Assembly (NCBI GenBank): GCA_025356765.1
Contig: JANXRO010000115.1
Coordinates: forward strand, 1 to 5,610
Reading direction: 5' to 3'
Length of the DNA stretch: 5,610 bases
Source of the DNA: Hyphomicrobiales bacterium
Lineage (GTDB): Bacteria > Pseudomonadota > Alphaproteobacteria > Rhizobiales > Aestuariivirgaceae
Shown: piece after piece, positions 1 to 5,101 of the stretch
How the letters are laid out: each line of letters begins with the position of its first letter
Numbering within the stretch: the first letter of the stretch is position 1
Notes under the pieces: generated by a model
The model's database searches: none
Seen by the model: only the letters and a program-made list of their open reading frames with translations
Told to the model about the DNA's origin: nothing
Made by a program: the position numbers and the translations under genes

Positions 1-459
1 GACCGCATTGTGGTCATGAATGCGGGTGTTGTGGAACAGGTTGGAACGCCGCTGGAACTTTATGACAGCCCCAACAACATGTTTGTGGCGGGTTTCATTG
101 GCTCGCCTTCGATGAACCTGTTGAAGGGCACAATCAAGGCCGGGGCCAAGCCATCGTTTGCGCTTGAGAATGGGCCAAGCTTACCTCTTGGCAAAGTTGA
201 CAAAGCGCATGATGGAAGGGCCGCATATTACGGGGTAAGGCCAGAACATCTTATCTTGGGCAAAGGCGGAATTCCTGTTGAAGTGAGCGTTATTGAACCC
301 ATGGGCTCTGAGACACAGCTTTTTGCAAAAGCGGGCACGCAACGCATTGTGGCCCTGCTGCGGCAGAGACTGGCGGCCAAGCCCGGAGAAAAATTATCAT
401 TGGTGCCCGATATAAGCACCACACATCTGTTCGACGCTGAAACGCGGCAGCGTTTATAG
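1..459 (+). CDS. Sugar ABC transporter ATP-binding protein (MalK/UgpC type), 5'-truncated
   Basis: C-terminal 152 codons of the ATPase subunit of a CUT1-type carbohydrate importer; the reading frame is open from base 1 and stops at TAG 457-459. The first visible residues (DRIVVMNAGVVEQVGTP) are the stretch that normally follows the switch-histidine region. They run into LELYDSPNNMFVAGFIGSPSMNLL, the hallmark junction between the nucleotide-binding domain and the regulatory OB-fold (TOBE) domain in MalK, UgpC and relatives. A second hallmark, GVRPEHL, is at visible residues 78-84, inside the TOBE domain. Walker A, Walker B and the ABC signature must lie upstream of the window, and the missing part is about 200 residues by comparison with the family. 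The protein acts as a homodimer on the cytoplasmic face, hydrolysing ATP to drive the permeases encoded at 2433-4393. A 262-bp gap separates it from the binding-protein gene, so the two may be separately transcribed. Family assignment is secure; the substrate cannot be read from this part. Confidence 0.95.
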   Translation, partial: DRIVVMNAGVVEQVGTPLELYDSPNNMFVAGFIGSPSMNLLKGTIKAGAKPSFALENGPSLPLGKVDKAHDGRAAYYGVRPEHLILGKGGIPVEVSVIEPMGSETQLFAKAGTQRIVALLRQRLAAKPGEKLSLVPDISTTHLFDAETRQRL

Positions 460-485
460 CAGCTGGCACGACACAAGAATTGTAT

Positions 486-511
486 GGCGCGTGCAGTGAA
501 TGAAGCGCGCC
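486..511 (+). terminator. Weak GC-rich dyad downstream of the ATPase gene
   Basis: GGCGCG (486-491) pairs with CGCGCC (506-511) across a 14-nt loop, 26 bases after the ATPase stop codon. No T-run follows, so it does not fit a standard intrinsic terminator. It could be a 3'-end stabilising or Rho-assisting structure, or chance. Confidence 0.2.
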
Positions 512-617
512 TCAGCAATCTAGCGGCTATTCAGATTTCGCAGTTTCAAGTTGCGGCCCTTCGCACCGCAGCATGAACTTCTCTTATCTGATATGCAGTT
601 TTGTGAAGTTGTTCAGG

Positions 618-647
618 TTGACACACTTTTGCGCCCAAGCTTAGTCT
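618..647 (+). promoter_or_regulatory. Sigma70-like promoter candidate for the binding-protein operon
   Basis: A perfect -35 hexamer TTGACA lies at 618-623. The best -10 candidate is TAGTCT at 642-647, 18 bp away, keeping the conserved TA...T positions but otherwise weak. This would start transcription near 654 and give a leader of about 68 nt before the ATG at 722. Weak -10 boxes with strong -35 boxes are common in alphaproteobacteria. The call rests on the -35 match and position alone. Confidence 0.4.
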
Positions 648-707
648 TGTCATTCTGCAACGGCGAGAAAAGCTGAATCCGTCAGCGTGTAGCTGTTGCA
701 GTCAAAT

Positions 708-712
708 GGGAG
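708..712 (+). promoter_or_regulatory. Ribosome binding site that decides the binding-protein start
   Basis: GGGAG at 708-712 is 9 nt before ATG 722 but only 3 nt before the in-frame TTG at 716. The spacing favours ATG 722 over the longer TTG-initiated reading. Confidence 0.65.
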
Positions 713-721
713 TAGTTGAAC

Positions 722-2365
722 ATGAAATTGGAACATTTTCACTATATTAGCAGGCGCGGCCTGTTGAAGGGATCAACCGGCCTGGCCGCCGCATCCCTGC
801 TAGGCGGTATTGCCGCTTCACCTCAACAAGCGCTGGCCGCAGATGACCTGCGTGCCGCCATTCTGAAAATCCCTGGCGTGGGCAAGGGGCAACCAACTGA
901 TGCAGATTGGCAAAAAGTTGGTGAGATGTGTCTTGGCGCTACGAAGACAAGCATCAAGCAAGGCGAACTTGCCGGCGTTGAACTATCTTTCATGGGCCTT
1001 AACAACCAAAACGTTCACAACGTTTTGTTCCGCGGCCTGTCCAAGGCTTGGGCCGATTACACTGGCGTGAAGATCAATTGGATTGATTTGGCGCAGGCTG
1101 ATTATAATGCCCGCCTGCAACAATCCATTGCCACCAAGACCGTTGATTTCGACGTTATTGAAATGGGTGCGCCATTTGAGGGTGATGTGTGCGGCAAGGG
1201 CCTTGCTTCGGAAATGCCTGATTGGGTGAAGAAGCAAATCGACATGGACGACATTGTGAACTATCTCAAGCCTCCCGTTGGCACTTGGGGTGGCAAGCAA
1301 TATCGTGTGACGGTGGATGGTGACTGCCATAACTTCAACTATCGTTCTGATGTATTTGCCGACAAGGGGCTTGCCGATGCTTGGGCAAAGGCCGGCAACA
1401 AGACGCCTTGGGGCGTGCCAAAGACTTGGCAACAGGTCAATGCCGTTACCAAGTTCCTCAAGGGCCAGAAGATGGATGGCAAGGATGTCTATGGCTATCT
1501 CGACCCGACCAAAGGTTGGGGTGGCTTTGCCTTCTACTTCCTTGGATCACGCGCTACCGCTTATGCCAAGCACCCAGATGATAAAGCTTGGTTGTTTGAC
1601 ATCGACACGATGAAACCTCGGGTTAACAATCCAGCTTGGGTGCGCGCCATTCAAGACGTTGTAGACTCATTGCCCTTTGAGCCAGCCGACCAGTTGAATG
1701 CTGATCCTGGCACCACGGGCTTCCAGCAGTTCCTGGCTGGCACAGGTTCAATGTTGTCTTGGTGGGGTGACATTGGCACCAATGTTTATACCAACGACTC
1801 TTCCACCATTCAGAACAAGGCAGCATTTGATATCTTGCCGGGCTCTGATGACGTTTACAACGCCAAGACGGGCAAATGGGATAAACTGGCTTCTGGGCCC
1901 AACTTCGCACCCAACTTGGCTTATCTCGGCTGGGGTATCTATGTGATGGCGCGTGTTGACGCCGATCCAAAAAAGCAGAAGGCCGCTTGGTCACTTGCTG
2001 CGCATTTGGGCGGCAAGGACATTGCGTTGTGGATGGCAGCCTATCCATCAGGCTTCCAGTGCTATCGCAACAGCCAGCACAACGTTGATGAATGGGTGGG
2101 TGCAGGCTATGATAAAGCCTTCATCTCGAACTATCTCGACTCGCAGTTCAACTCATACAATCATCCAAATGGTGCCATTGAACCCCGTATTCCTGGCATC
2201 TTCCAATACTACAGCGCTGCAGAAGATATCTTGGCCCAGATCTATTCTGGCAAGGTGAAGGTGCAAGAAGGTGCTGACCAAATTGCTGCCGCTTGGGAAA
2301 AATTGACCGACCAGTTGGGCCGCGACAACCAGATCAAGCTTTATAAAGGCTCTCTGGGGATGTAA
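722..2365 (+). CDS. Tat-exported sugar ABC transporter solute-binding protein, 547 aa
   Basis: Periplasmic substrate-capture subunit of the importer (family 1 extracellular solute-binding protein, COG1653-like). The N-terminus is a twin-arginine signal: S10-R11-R12-G13-L14-L15-K16 fits S/T-R-R-x-F/L-L-K, followed by a hydrophobic stretch (19-33) and an A37-L38-A39 cleavage site before ADD. The mature protein is therefore probably exported folded. A VEVSF-like first strand is seen as GVELSFMGLNNQNVHNV, then AQADYNARLQQSIAT and DFDVIEMGAPF, the usual order in this fold. TVDGDCHNFNYRSDVF around residue 202 matches the 'x-x-D-G-D-x-x-x-x-x-Y-R-x-D-x-F' region where family members enter the hinge and ligand cleft. 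Many Trp and Tyr residues suggest sugar stacking. At 547 aa it is longer than the usual 410-450 aa, as in oligosaccharide binders such as the AlgQ type. Four Cys remain in the mature part (70, 157, 202, 447). Start chosen at ATG 722 from the GGGAG spacing. The ligand is not identifiable from sequence alone. Confidence 0.93.
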   Translation: MKLEHFHYISRRGLLKGSTGLAAASLLGGIAASPQQALAADDLRAAILKIPGVGKGQPTDADWQKVGEMCLGATKTSIKQGELAGVELSFMGLNNQNVHNVLFRGLSKAWADYTGVKINWIDLAQADYNARLQQSIATKTVDFDVIEMGAPFEGDVCGKGLASEMPDWVKKQIDMDDIVNYLKPPVGTWGGKQYRVTVDGDCHNFNYRSDVFADKGLADAWAKAGNKTPWGVPKTWQQVNAVTKFLKGQKMDGKDVYGYLDPTKGWGGFAFYFLGSRATAYAKHPDDKAWLFDIDTMKPRVNNPAWVRAIQDVVDSLPFEPADQLNADPGTTGFQQFLAGTGSMLSWWGDIGTNVYTNDSSTIQNKAAFDILPGSDDVYNAKTGKWDKLASGPNFAPNLAYLGWGIYVMARVDADPKKQKAAWSLAAHLGGKDIALWMAAYPSGFQCYRNSQHNVDEWVGAGYDKAFISNYLDSQFNSYNHPNGAIEPRIPGIFQYYSAAEDILAQIYSGKVKVQEGADQIAAAWEKLTDQLGRDNQIKLYKGSLGM

Positions 2366-2373
2366 GCTTCAAG

Positions 2374-2400
2374 CCTCCCCGCCCAAGCCGGGCGGGGAGG
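2374..2400 (+). terminator. Strong GC hairpin between binding-protein and permease genes
   Basis: CCTCCCCGCCC (2374-2384) and GGGCGGGGAGG (2390-2400) form a perfect 11-bp stem with the 5-nt loop AAGCC, starting 8 nt after the binding-protein stop. The following AATTTGTTTC is only a weak T-tract. The permease gene starts 32 nt further on with no promoter in between. The likely role is partial termination or 3'-end protection of the binding-protein mRNA, as known for malE-malF and other importer operons, giving more binding protein than permease. Confidence 0.8.
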
Positions 2401-2420
2401 AATTTGTTTCAAACATAAGC

Positions 2421-2425
2421 AAGGA
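2421..2425 (+). promoter_or_regulatory. Ribosome binding site supporting a TTG start of the first permease
   Basis: AAGGA at 2421-2425 is 7 nt before TTG 2433. No in-frame ATG or GTG occurs nearby upstream, and the first internal in-frame ATG (2493) has no comparable site and would cut close to the first membrane segment. This is what sets the TTG start. Confidence 0.7.
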
Positions 2426-2432
2426 TATCCTT

Positions 2433-3524
2433 TTGGGCCAAGAGGCTGTTTCCGGTCAGGTTTCTTACCAACGCAGGGCAATAGGCTTGTGGATGGTGCG
2501 GCTGGCAACGGTGGGCTTTGCGTTGCTTGCCTTGGTGCAAGTTCTATATGTGACTGAACTGTCGACTTTTGGCTTTCCCAGCTGGCTTCCCGTGTTCCTT
2601 GGCTTTGGTATTTGGGGAGTGTTTCTATGTTGGGGTAACATTCTGCGATTGGGTGAACAGGGTTGGCGCGCGCTGTTTGTGCTGCCCGCCATTCTGCTGA
2701 CGGTTGCAATGGTAATTTTTCCCACCTTCTTTGGTTTTTACATCGCCTTCAGCGACTGGAACCTTTCATCTGCAACGGGCCAACATTTCAATGGGCTGGC
2801 CAATTTCTATCAATTGCTGGCCGATGAGCGTTTTTGGAATGCGCTCAGCAACATGATTTTTTATGTGGCCACTGTGATCGTGCAATATGCCATCGCCTTT
2901 GGCTTGGCCCTTTTGCTGAATTCCGAAATTCGCGGACAAAAATTCTTTCGCGTGGCTTTTCTCTTGCCGTTCATGCTGTCGCCAGTTGCGGTAAGCTGGA
3001 TGATCGGTAAATCCATGTTGGAATTTCGCTTTGGCCCCATCACCAATTTGCTGCGCGGCCTTGGGTGGGAAAACCCATCACTGCTGACCACTCCATGGTT
3101 GGCAAAATCCACGCTTGCGGCAATGGATGCTTGGGTTTGGATTCCATTCATGATGATCTTGTTGCTGGCTGGCTTGCAGGCGATGAGCAAGGAAGTGCAA
3201 GAGGCAGCCAAGGTTGATGGTGCCAGCGGCTGGCAAGGTTTTTGGCATGTGACTTATCCATTGATGCTGCAAGTCAGCATGACTACAGTGATCTTGCGCA
3301 TCATCTTCCAATTGAAGCTGGCCGACATTGTGATCAACACCACATCAGGTGGGCCCGGTGGAGCGACAGACACGGTTTCCAGTTTCATTTTCAGGGAATA
3401 CAAGGACCGCTCAAACGTTGGCTATGGGACGATGGTGGCTGAAGTCTATCTCGTGCTGATCATCATCTTTGTGAGTTTACTGCTCAAACTGTCTAGCAAA
3501 GTCATGCAAAGGCAAGGTGCCTGA
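2433..3524 (+). CDS. Sugar ABC transporter permease, MalF type, 8 predicted TM segments
   Basis: Inner-membrane channel subunit of 363 aa, pairing with the permease at 3524-4393. By eye the hydrophobic segments are about 21-41, 49-69, 80-106, 139-162, 172-193, 227-249, 277-297 and 335-353. The last six are the standard core and the first two are an N-terminal addition; typical 6-TM relatives are near 290-300 aa. The EAA loop, which docks on the ATPase, is clear: E257-A-A-x-x-D262-G-A, then WQGFWHVTYPLM. The family's TSGGPGGATDT stretch follows at 304-314, before FIFREYKDRSNVGYGTM. TTG is the start codon, supported by AAGGA 7 nt upstream, and it probably lowers translation. The stop TGA shares its last base with the ATG of the next gene. 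Function is secure as a CUT1 permease; substrate unknown. Confidence 0.93.
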   Translation: MGQEAVSGQVSYQRRAIGLWMVRLATVGFALLALVQVLYVTELSTFGFPSWLPVFLGFGIWGVFLCWGNILRLGEQGWRALFVLPAILLTVAMVIFPTFFGFYIAFSDWNLSSATGQHFNGLANFYQLLADERFWNALSNMIFYVATVIVQYAIAFGLALLLNSEIRGQKFFRVAFLLPFMLSPVAVSWMIGKSMLEFRFGPITNLLRGLGWENPSLLTTPWLAKSTLAAMDAWVWIPFMMILLLAGLQAMSKEVQEAAKVDGASGWQGFWHVTYPLMLQVSMTTVILRIIFQLKLADIVINTTSGGPGGATDTVSSFIFREYKDRSNVGYGTMVAEVYLVLIIIFVSLLLKLSSKVMQRQGA

Positions 3525-4393
3525 TGTCGCCGAATGTAAAAAAAGGTCTGATTTACGTTGCTCTTGCGCTGTGGACAATTATTGCGCTCTTTCCCATCTT
3601 CTGGACATTCTCGACCACCTTCAAAGTGGCGAAAGATGTGCAGACAGGGCAGATCATTCCGTGGCTGCAATTTACGCCAAATTGGCTGGGCCTGCGTGCC
3701 ATCGGTCTTTCGCCCGACACCATTTTCACCGACTCAACCCCACGGGAGGAATTCATCAAACGTTTCTGGAATTCCATTCAGGCCTCGCTTGGCGGTGCCG
3801 GGCTTGCGCTGGTTGTGGGTTCGATGGCGGCCTACGGTCTTAGCCGGTTTCAATATAAATGGATGATCTGGCGCAACAAGGACATATCGTTTTTTTTCCT
3901 TTCGCAACTCATCTTGCCGCCTGTGGTTTTGGCCATGCCATTCTTGGTTCTCTATAAGGAACTCAACTTGCTGGATTCGATGTTTGGCCTGATCCTGATC
4001 TATGCCCTGATGGTTCTGCCCATCGTGATTTGGATCATGCGAGATCAGTTCGACAACATACCCATAGAGCTTGAACAAGCAGCACTGGTTGACGGGTGTT
4101 CCTCGTGGAGCGCTTTTTTGAAAATCATTCTGCCCATTGCCTTGCCCGGCATGGTGGCGGCCTTCATCCTCGCGGTCATTCTGTGTTGGAATGAATATTT
4201 CTTTGCAGCGCTGTTGACCAGCACTCACGCAAAGACTTTGCCGGTGATGGTCGCCAGTCAAACCGGCTCTCAAGGCATCAGTTGGTGGAGCATGGCGGCA
4301 GTGTCGTCGGCAGCGATTTTGCCTTTAATAATCATTGGTATTTTCTTGGAAAGATTTATCGTGAAGGGACTCACAGCAGGAGCTGTGAAATAG
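3524..4393 (+). CDS. Sugar ABC transporter permease, MalG type, 6 predicted TM segments
   Basis: Second inner-membrane channel subunit, 289 aa, the usual family length. Hydrophobic segments lie near 9-31, 84-106, 121-145, 151-172, 203-231 and 256-277, with a periplasmic loop of about 50 residues between the first two. The ATPase-docking loop reads ELEQAALVDGCSSWSAFLKIILP at 182-204: the glutamate of the classic E-A-A is Q185 and the alanine after D190-G191 is C192, while the neighbouring E184 and DG are kept. CWNEYFFAALL (221-231) and the C-terminal KGLTAGAVK are hallmarks of MalG-like proteins. The ATG overlaps the preceding TGA by one base (TGATG), indicating translational coupling, and AAGG at 3514-3517 serves as ribosome binding site. 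It is the last gene of the transporter run; 708 bp without a gene follow. Confidence 0.94.
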   Translation: MSPNVKKGLIYVALALWTIIALFPIFWTFSTTFKVAKDVQTGQIIPWLQFTPNWLGLRAIGLSPDTIFTDSTPREEFIKRFWNSIQASLGGAGLALVVGSMAAYGLSRFQYKWMIWRNKDISFFFLSQLILPPVVLAMPFLVLYKELNLLDSMFGLILIYALMVLPIVIWIMRDQFDNIPIELEQAALVDGCSSWSAFLKIILPIALPGMVAAFILAVILCWNEYFFAALLTSTHAKTLPVMVASQTGSQGISWWSMAAVSSAAILPLIIIGIFLERFIVKGLTAGAVK

Positions 4394-4475
4394 GTCGATT
4401 CCAAAATATGCAATTTCGGTTCTCGTTGTGGTGATTTATTCGCTCCTTTGAATTGATTTGGGGGCATCGCAGTTC

Positions 4476-4484
4476 GGTTGGACA
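4476..4484 (+). repeat. GGTTGGACA repeat, copy 1 (direct)
   Basis: First of three exact 9-nt copies within 164 bp. It is followed by T, so it shares 10 nt (GGTTGGACAT) with copy 3 read on the other strand. It lies 4 nt before the palindrome at 4488-4499. Confidence 0.6.
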
Positions 4485-4487
4485 TCT

Positions 4488-4499
4488 GGAGAATTCTCC
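4488..4499. repeat. Perfect 12-bp palindrome GGAGAATTCTCC
   Basis: Uninterrupted 12-bp two-fold symmetric sequence. With no loop it is more likely a binding site for a dimeric protein than an RNA hairpin. It is the first of three dyads in 65 bp. Confidence 0.45.
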
Positions 4500-4506
4500 C
4501 AATGAA

Positions 4507-4525
4507 CTCAAAAGCCACTTTTGAG
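4507..4525. repeat. Inverted repeat, 8-bp arms with 3-nt spacer
   Basis: CTCAAAAG (4507-4514) and CTTTTGAG (4518-4525) are exact reverse complements separated by CCA. Either a hairpin or a symmetric protein site. No T-run follows (GGGTTGG), so it is not a standard terminator of the permease operon. Confidence 0.5.
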
Positions 4526-4526
4526 G

Positions 4527-4535
4527 GGTTGGACA
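4527..4535 (+). repeat. GGTTGGACA repeat, copy 2 (direct)
   Basis: Exact second copy, 51 bp from copy 1 start to start, about five helical turns. It sits between two dyads and shares its last base with the dyad at 4535-4552. Confidence 0.6.
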
Positions 4536-4552
4536 GATTAACTGTTTAATCT
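4535..4552. repeat. Inverted repeat, 7-bp arms with 4-nt spacer
   Basis: AGATTAA (4535-4541) and TTAATCT (4546-4552) flank CTGT. It could be a regulator or recombinase site, or a weak AT-rich hairpin. I considered a tRNA anticodon arm, but the loop geometry does not fit. Confidence 0.45.
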
Positions 4553-4566
4553 ACTTGCCGCGGCGC

Positions 4567-4585
4567 AATCCTTTCGGGCGCGCCA
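4567..4585 (+). other. Fragment resembling the 3' end of a tRNA-Arg; candidate attachment-site remnant
   Basis: AATCCTTTCGGGCGCGCCA reads as the end of a tRNA: last T-loop bases AAT, 3' T-stem CCTTT, acceptor strand CGGGCGC, discriminator G and CCA. On the opposite strand it translates as GAPERI, the start of the well-known spurious peptide GAPERIRTSDPQIR that arises from antisense reading of alphaproteobacterial tRNA-Arg genes. The match stops there: upstream bases do not form a T-stem partner (CCGCG instead of AAAGG). No 5' acceptor GCGCCCG or D-arm (TAGCTCAG-like) occurs in the preceding 90 bases. It is therefore a 3' fragment only, the form left when an integrative element inserts at a tRNA 3' end. 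The tRNA identity is from memory, not from a search. Confidence 0.5.
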
Positions 4586-4630
4586 ATCATCTTTGTAAAC
4601 ACATGAATTAGAACGAATTTTTCGCCCCCA

Positions 4631-4639
4631 TGTCCAACC
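4631..4639 (-). repeat. GGTTGGACA repeat, copy 3 (inverted)
   Basis: TGTCCAACC on the + strand is the exact reverse complement of copies 1 and 2. Together with copy 2 it brackets the tRNA-like fragment at 4567-4585. Confidence 0.6.
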
Positions 4640-4984
4640 TTTAAAAAAAGGGATTGCAACCCTTAAACTTATTAGCCATCCCTACCCTCCATATGACGCA
4701 GCCACAGTGCGCCACGAATGGCTTAAATTGTCTAACAGCTCAACAGTCCCTCTTGCCGGAACAACGGCGATGGCCTTCAGTTGAATTTCAAATCATAACG
4801 GTAAAGGGCTTGGTGTGCGTCCAGCAACATCAGCGACTGAGTGCCCGTTGGCCTATGATGCCGCCCGCGATGCATCTATGAGCGGCTTTGCCTAATGCAA
4901 ATTGGAGACAGCTGAACTTTACCACATCTCACTTTCCATGCCGAGAGGCCCTGATTTCTTTTGTTTTTACCTGCTTACAGAGTA

Positions 4985-5012
4985 TTGCGACATGCAGAAG
5001 CTTGAATAATAT
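4985..5012 (+). promoter_or_regulatory. Weak sigma70-like promoter candidate for the oxidoreductase gene
   Basis: TTGCGA (4985-4990) and TAATAT (5007-5012) have a 16-bp spacer, each matching four of six consensus bases. Transcription would begin near 5019, giving a leader of about 80 nt that includes the dyad at 5032-5055. This is a suggestion from position and partial match only. Confidence 0.3.
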
Positions 5013-5031
5013 GACTGGGCTCCACTGACAA

Positions 5032-5055
5032 TTGGTAGCGCTCAGGTGATACCAA
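5032..5055. promoter_or_regulatory. Operator-like dyad TTGGTA-N12-TACCAA
   Basis: TTGGTA (5032-5037) and TACCAA (5050-5055) are exact inverted half-sites with centres 18 bp apart. They lie just downstream of the suggested transcription start and 46 bp before the oxidoreductase ATG. That is a plausible place for a repressor site, but no regulator gene is in the window to match it with. Confidence 0.3.
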
Positions 5056-5101
5056 ACAGAGTTGGTGACGTCTCTCCCCGACCCAAAGGAACAGAACATC
5101 C

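Larger units (their letters stand above)
460..721 (+). promoter_or_regulatory. Intergenic leader region between the ATPase and binding-protein genes
   Basis: There is no coding signal here. The stretch holds a weak GC-rich dyad just after the ATPase stop (486-511), a promoter candidate (618-647) and a leader with a 7-bp inverted repeat. That repeat is CTGCAAC at 655-661 against GTTGCAG at 695-701, ending just before the ribosome binding site at 708-712. A 262-bp gap with these elements in the middle of a transporter cluster suggests that the highly expressed binding-protein gene has its own control region. Confidence 0.55.
4394..5101. other. 708-bp region without a convincing gene, with repeats and dyads
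   Basis: No reading frame here has a start, ribosome binding site and family features together. The left part (4476-4639) is dense in short repeats, perfect dyads and a tRNA-like 3' fragment, each described separately. The middle (4640-4980) shows only minor items: AAGGG/CCCTT at 4648-4664 around a 7-nt loop, and the palindrome GATGCATC at 4869-4876. The right part holds the promoter candidate, a dyad and the ribosome binding site of the oxidoreductase gene. No clear intrinsic terminator follows the permease gene. Confidence 0.6.

Noticed and set aside
552..570. TGCGG/CCGCA inverted repeat as an operator
   Set aside because: Five-base arms with a 9-nt loop are expected by chance in a gap of this size, and it has no special placement relative to the promoter candidate.
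716..721. TTG at 716 as the start of the binding protein
   Set aside because: The GGGAG site is only 3 nt away from it but 9 nt from ATG 722, so ATG 722 is preferred.
3734..4273. Long minus-strand open frame (179 codons) opposite the second permease
   Set aside because: It is the antisense shadow of a well-supported permease gene, rich in His, Gln and Asn as expected for the complement of a membrane protein, with no motif.
4371..4388. Inverted repeat TCACAGC-AGGA-GCTGTGA at the end of the second permease gene as an operon terminator
   Set aside because: It lies within the codons for the conserved C-terminal LTAGAVK and has no T-run after it; coding constraint and chance explain it.
4507..4585. 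A complete tRNA gene ending at 4585
   Set aside because: No 5' acceptor strand, D-arm or T-stem partner is present in the preceding bases, and the AT-rich dyad at 4535-4552 does not give a valid anticodon loop. Only a 3' fragment is supported.
4654..4881. 75-codon + strand open frame starting with TTG in the gap after the permease genes
   Set aside because: No ribosome binding site, an unusual composition rich in Gln, Pro and Met, and no recognisable motif; it overlaps another open frame equally well and is likely chance.
4599..4895. Frame reading like protein (…TVRHEWLKLSNSSTVPLAG… then, after one TGA at 4782, …GVRPATSATECPLAYDAA…) that could be a decayed gene
   Set aside because: It has no start or ribosome site, I cannot assign it to a family, and third-position bases show no coding bias by eye. 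A protein-level database search of both halves would settle it; a joint hit to one family would revive it.
4934..4970. T-rich stretch after GCCGAGAGGC as a terminator
   Set aside because: The stem is only three base pairs with a GAGA loop, there is no gene just upstream on that strand, and the T-run is interrupted.
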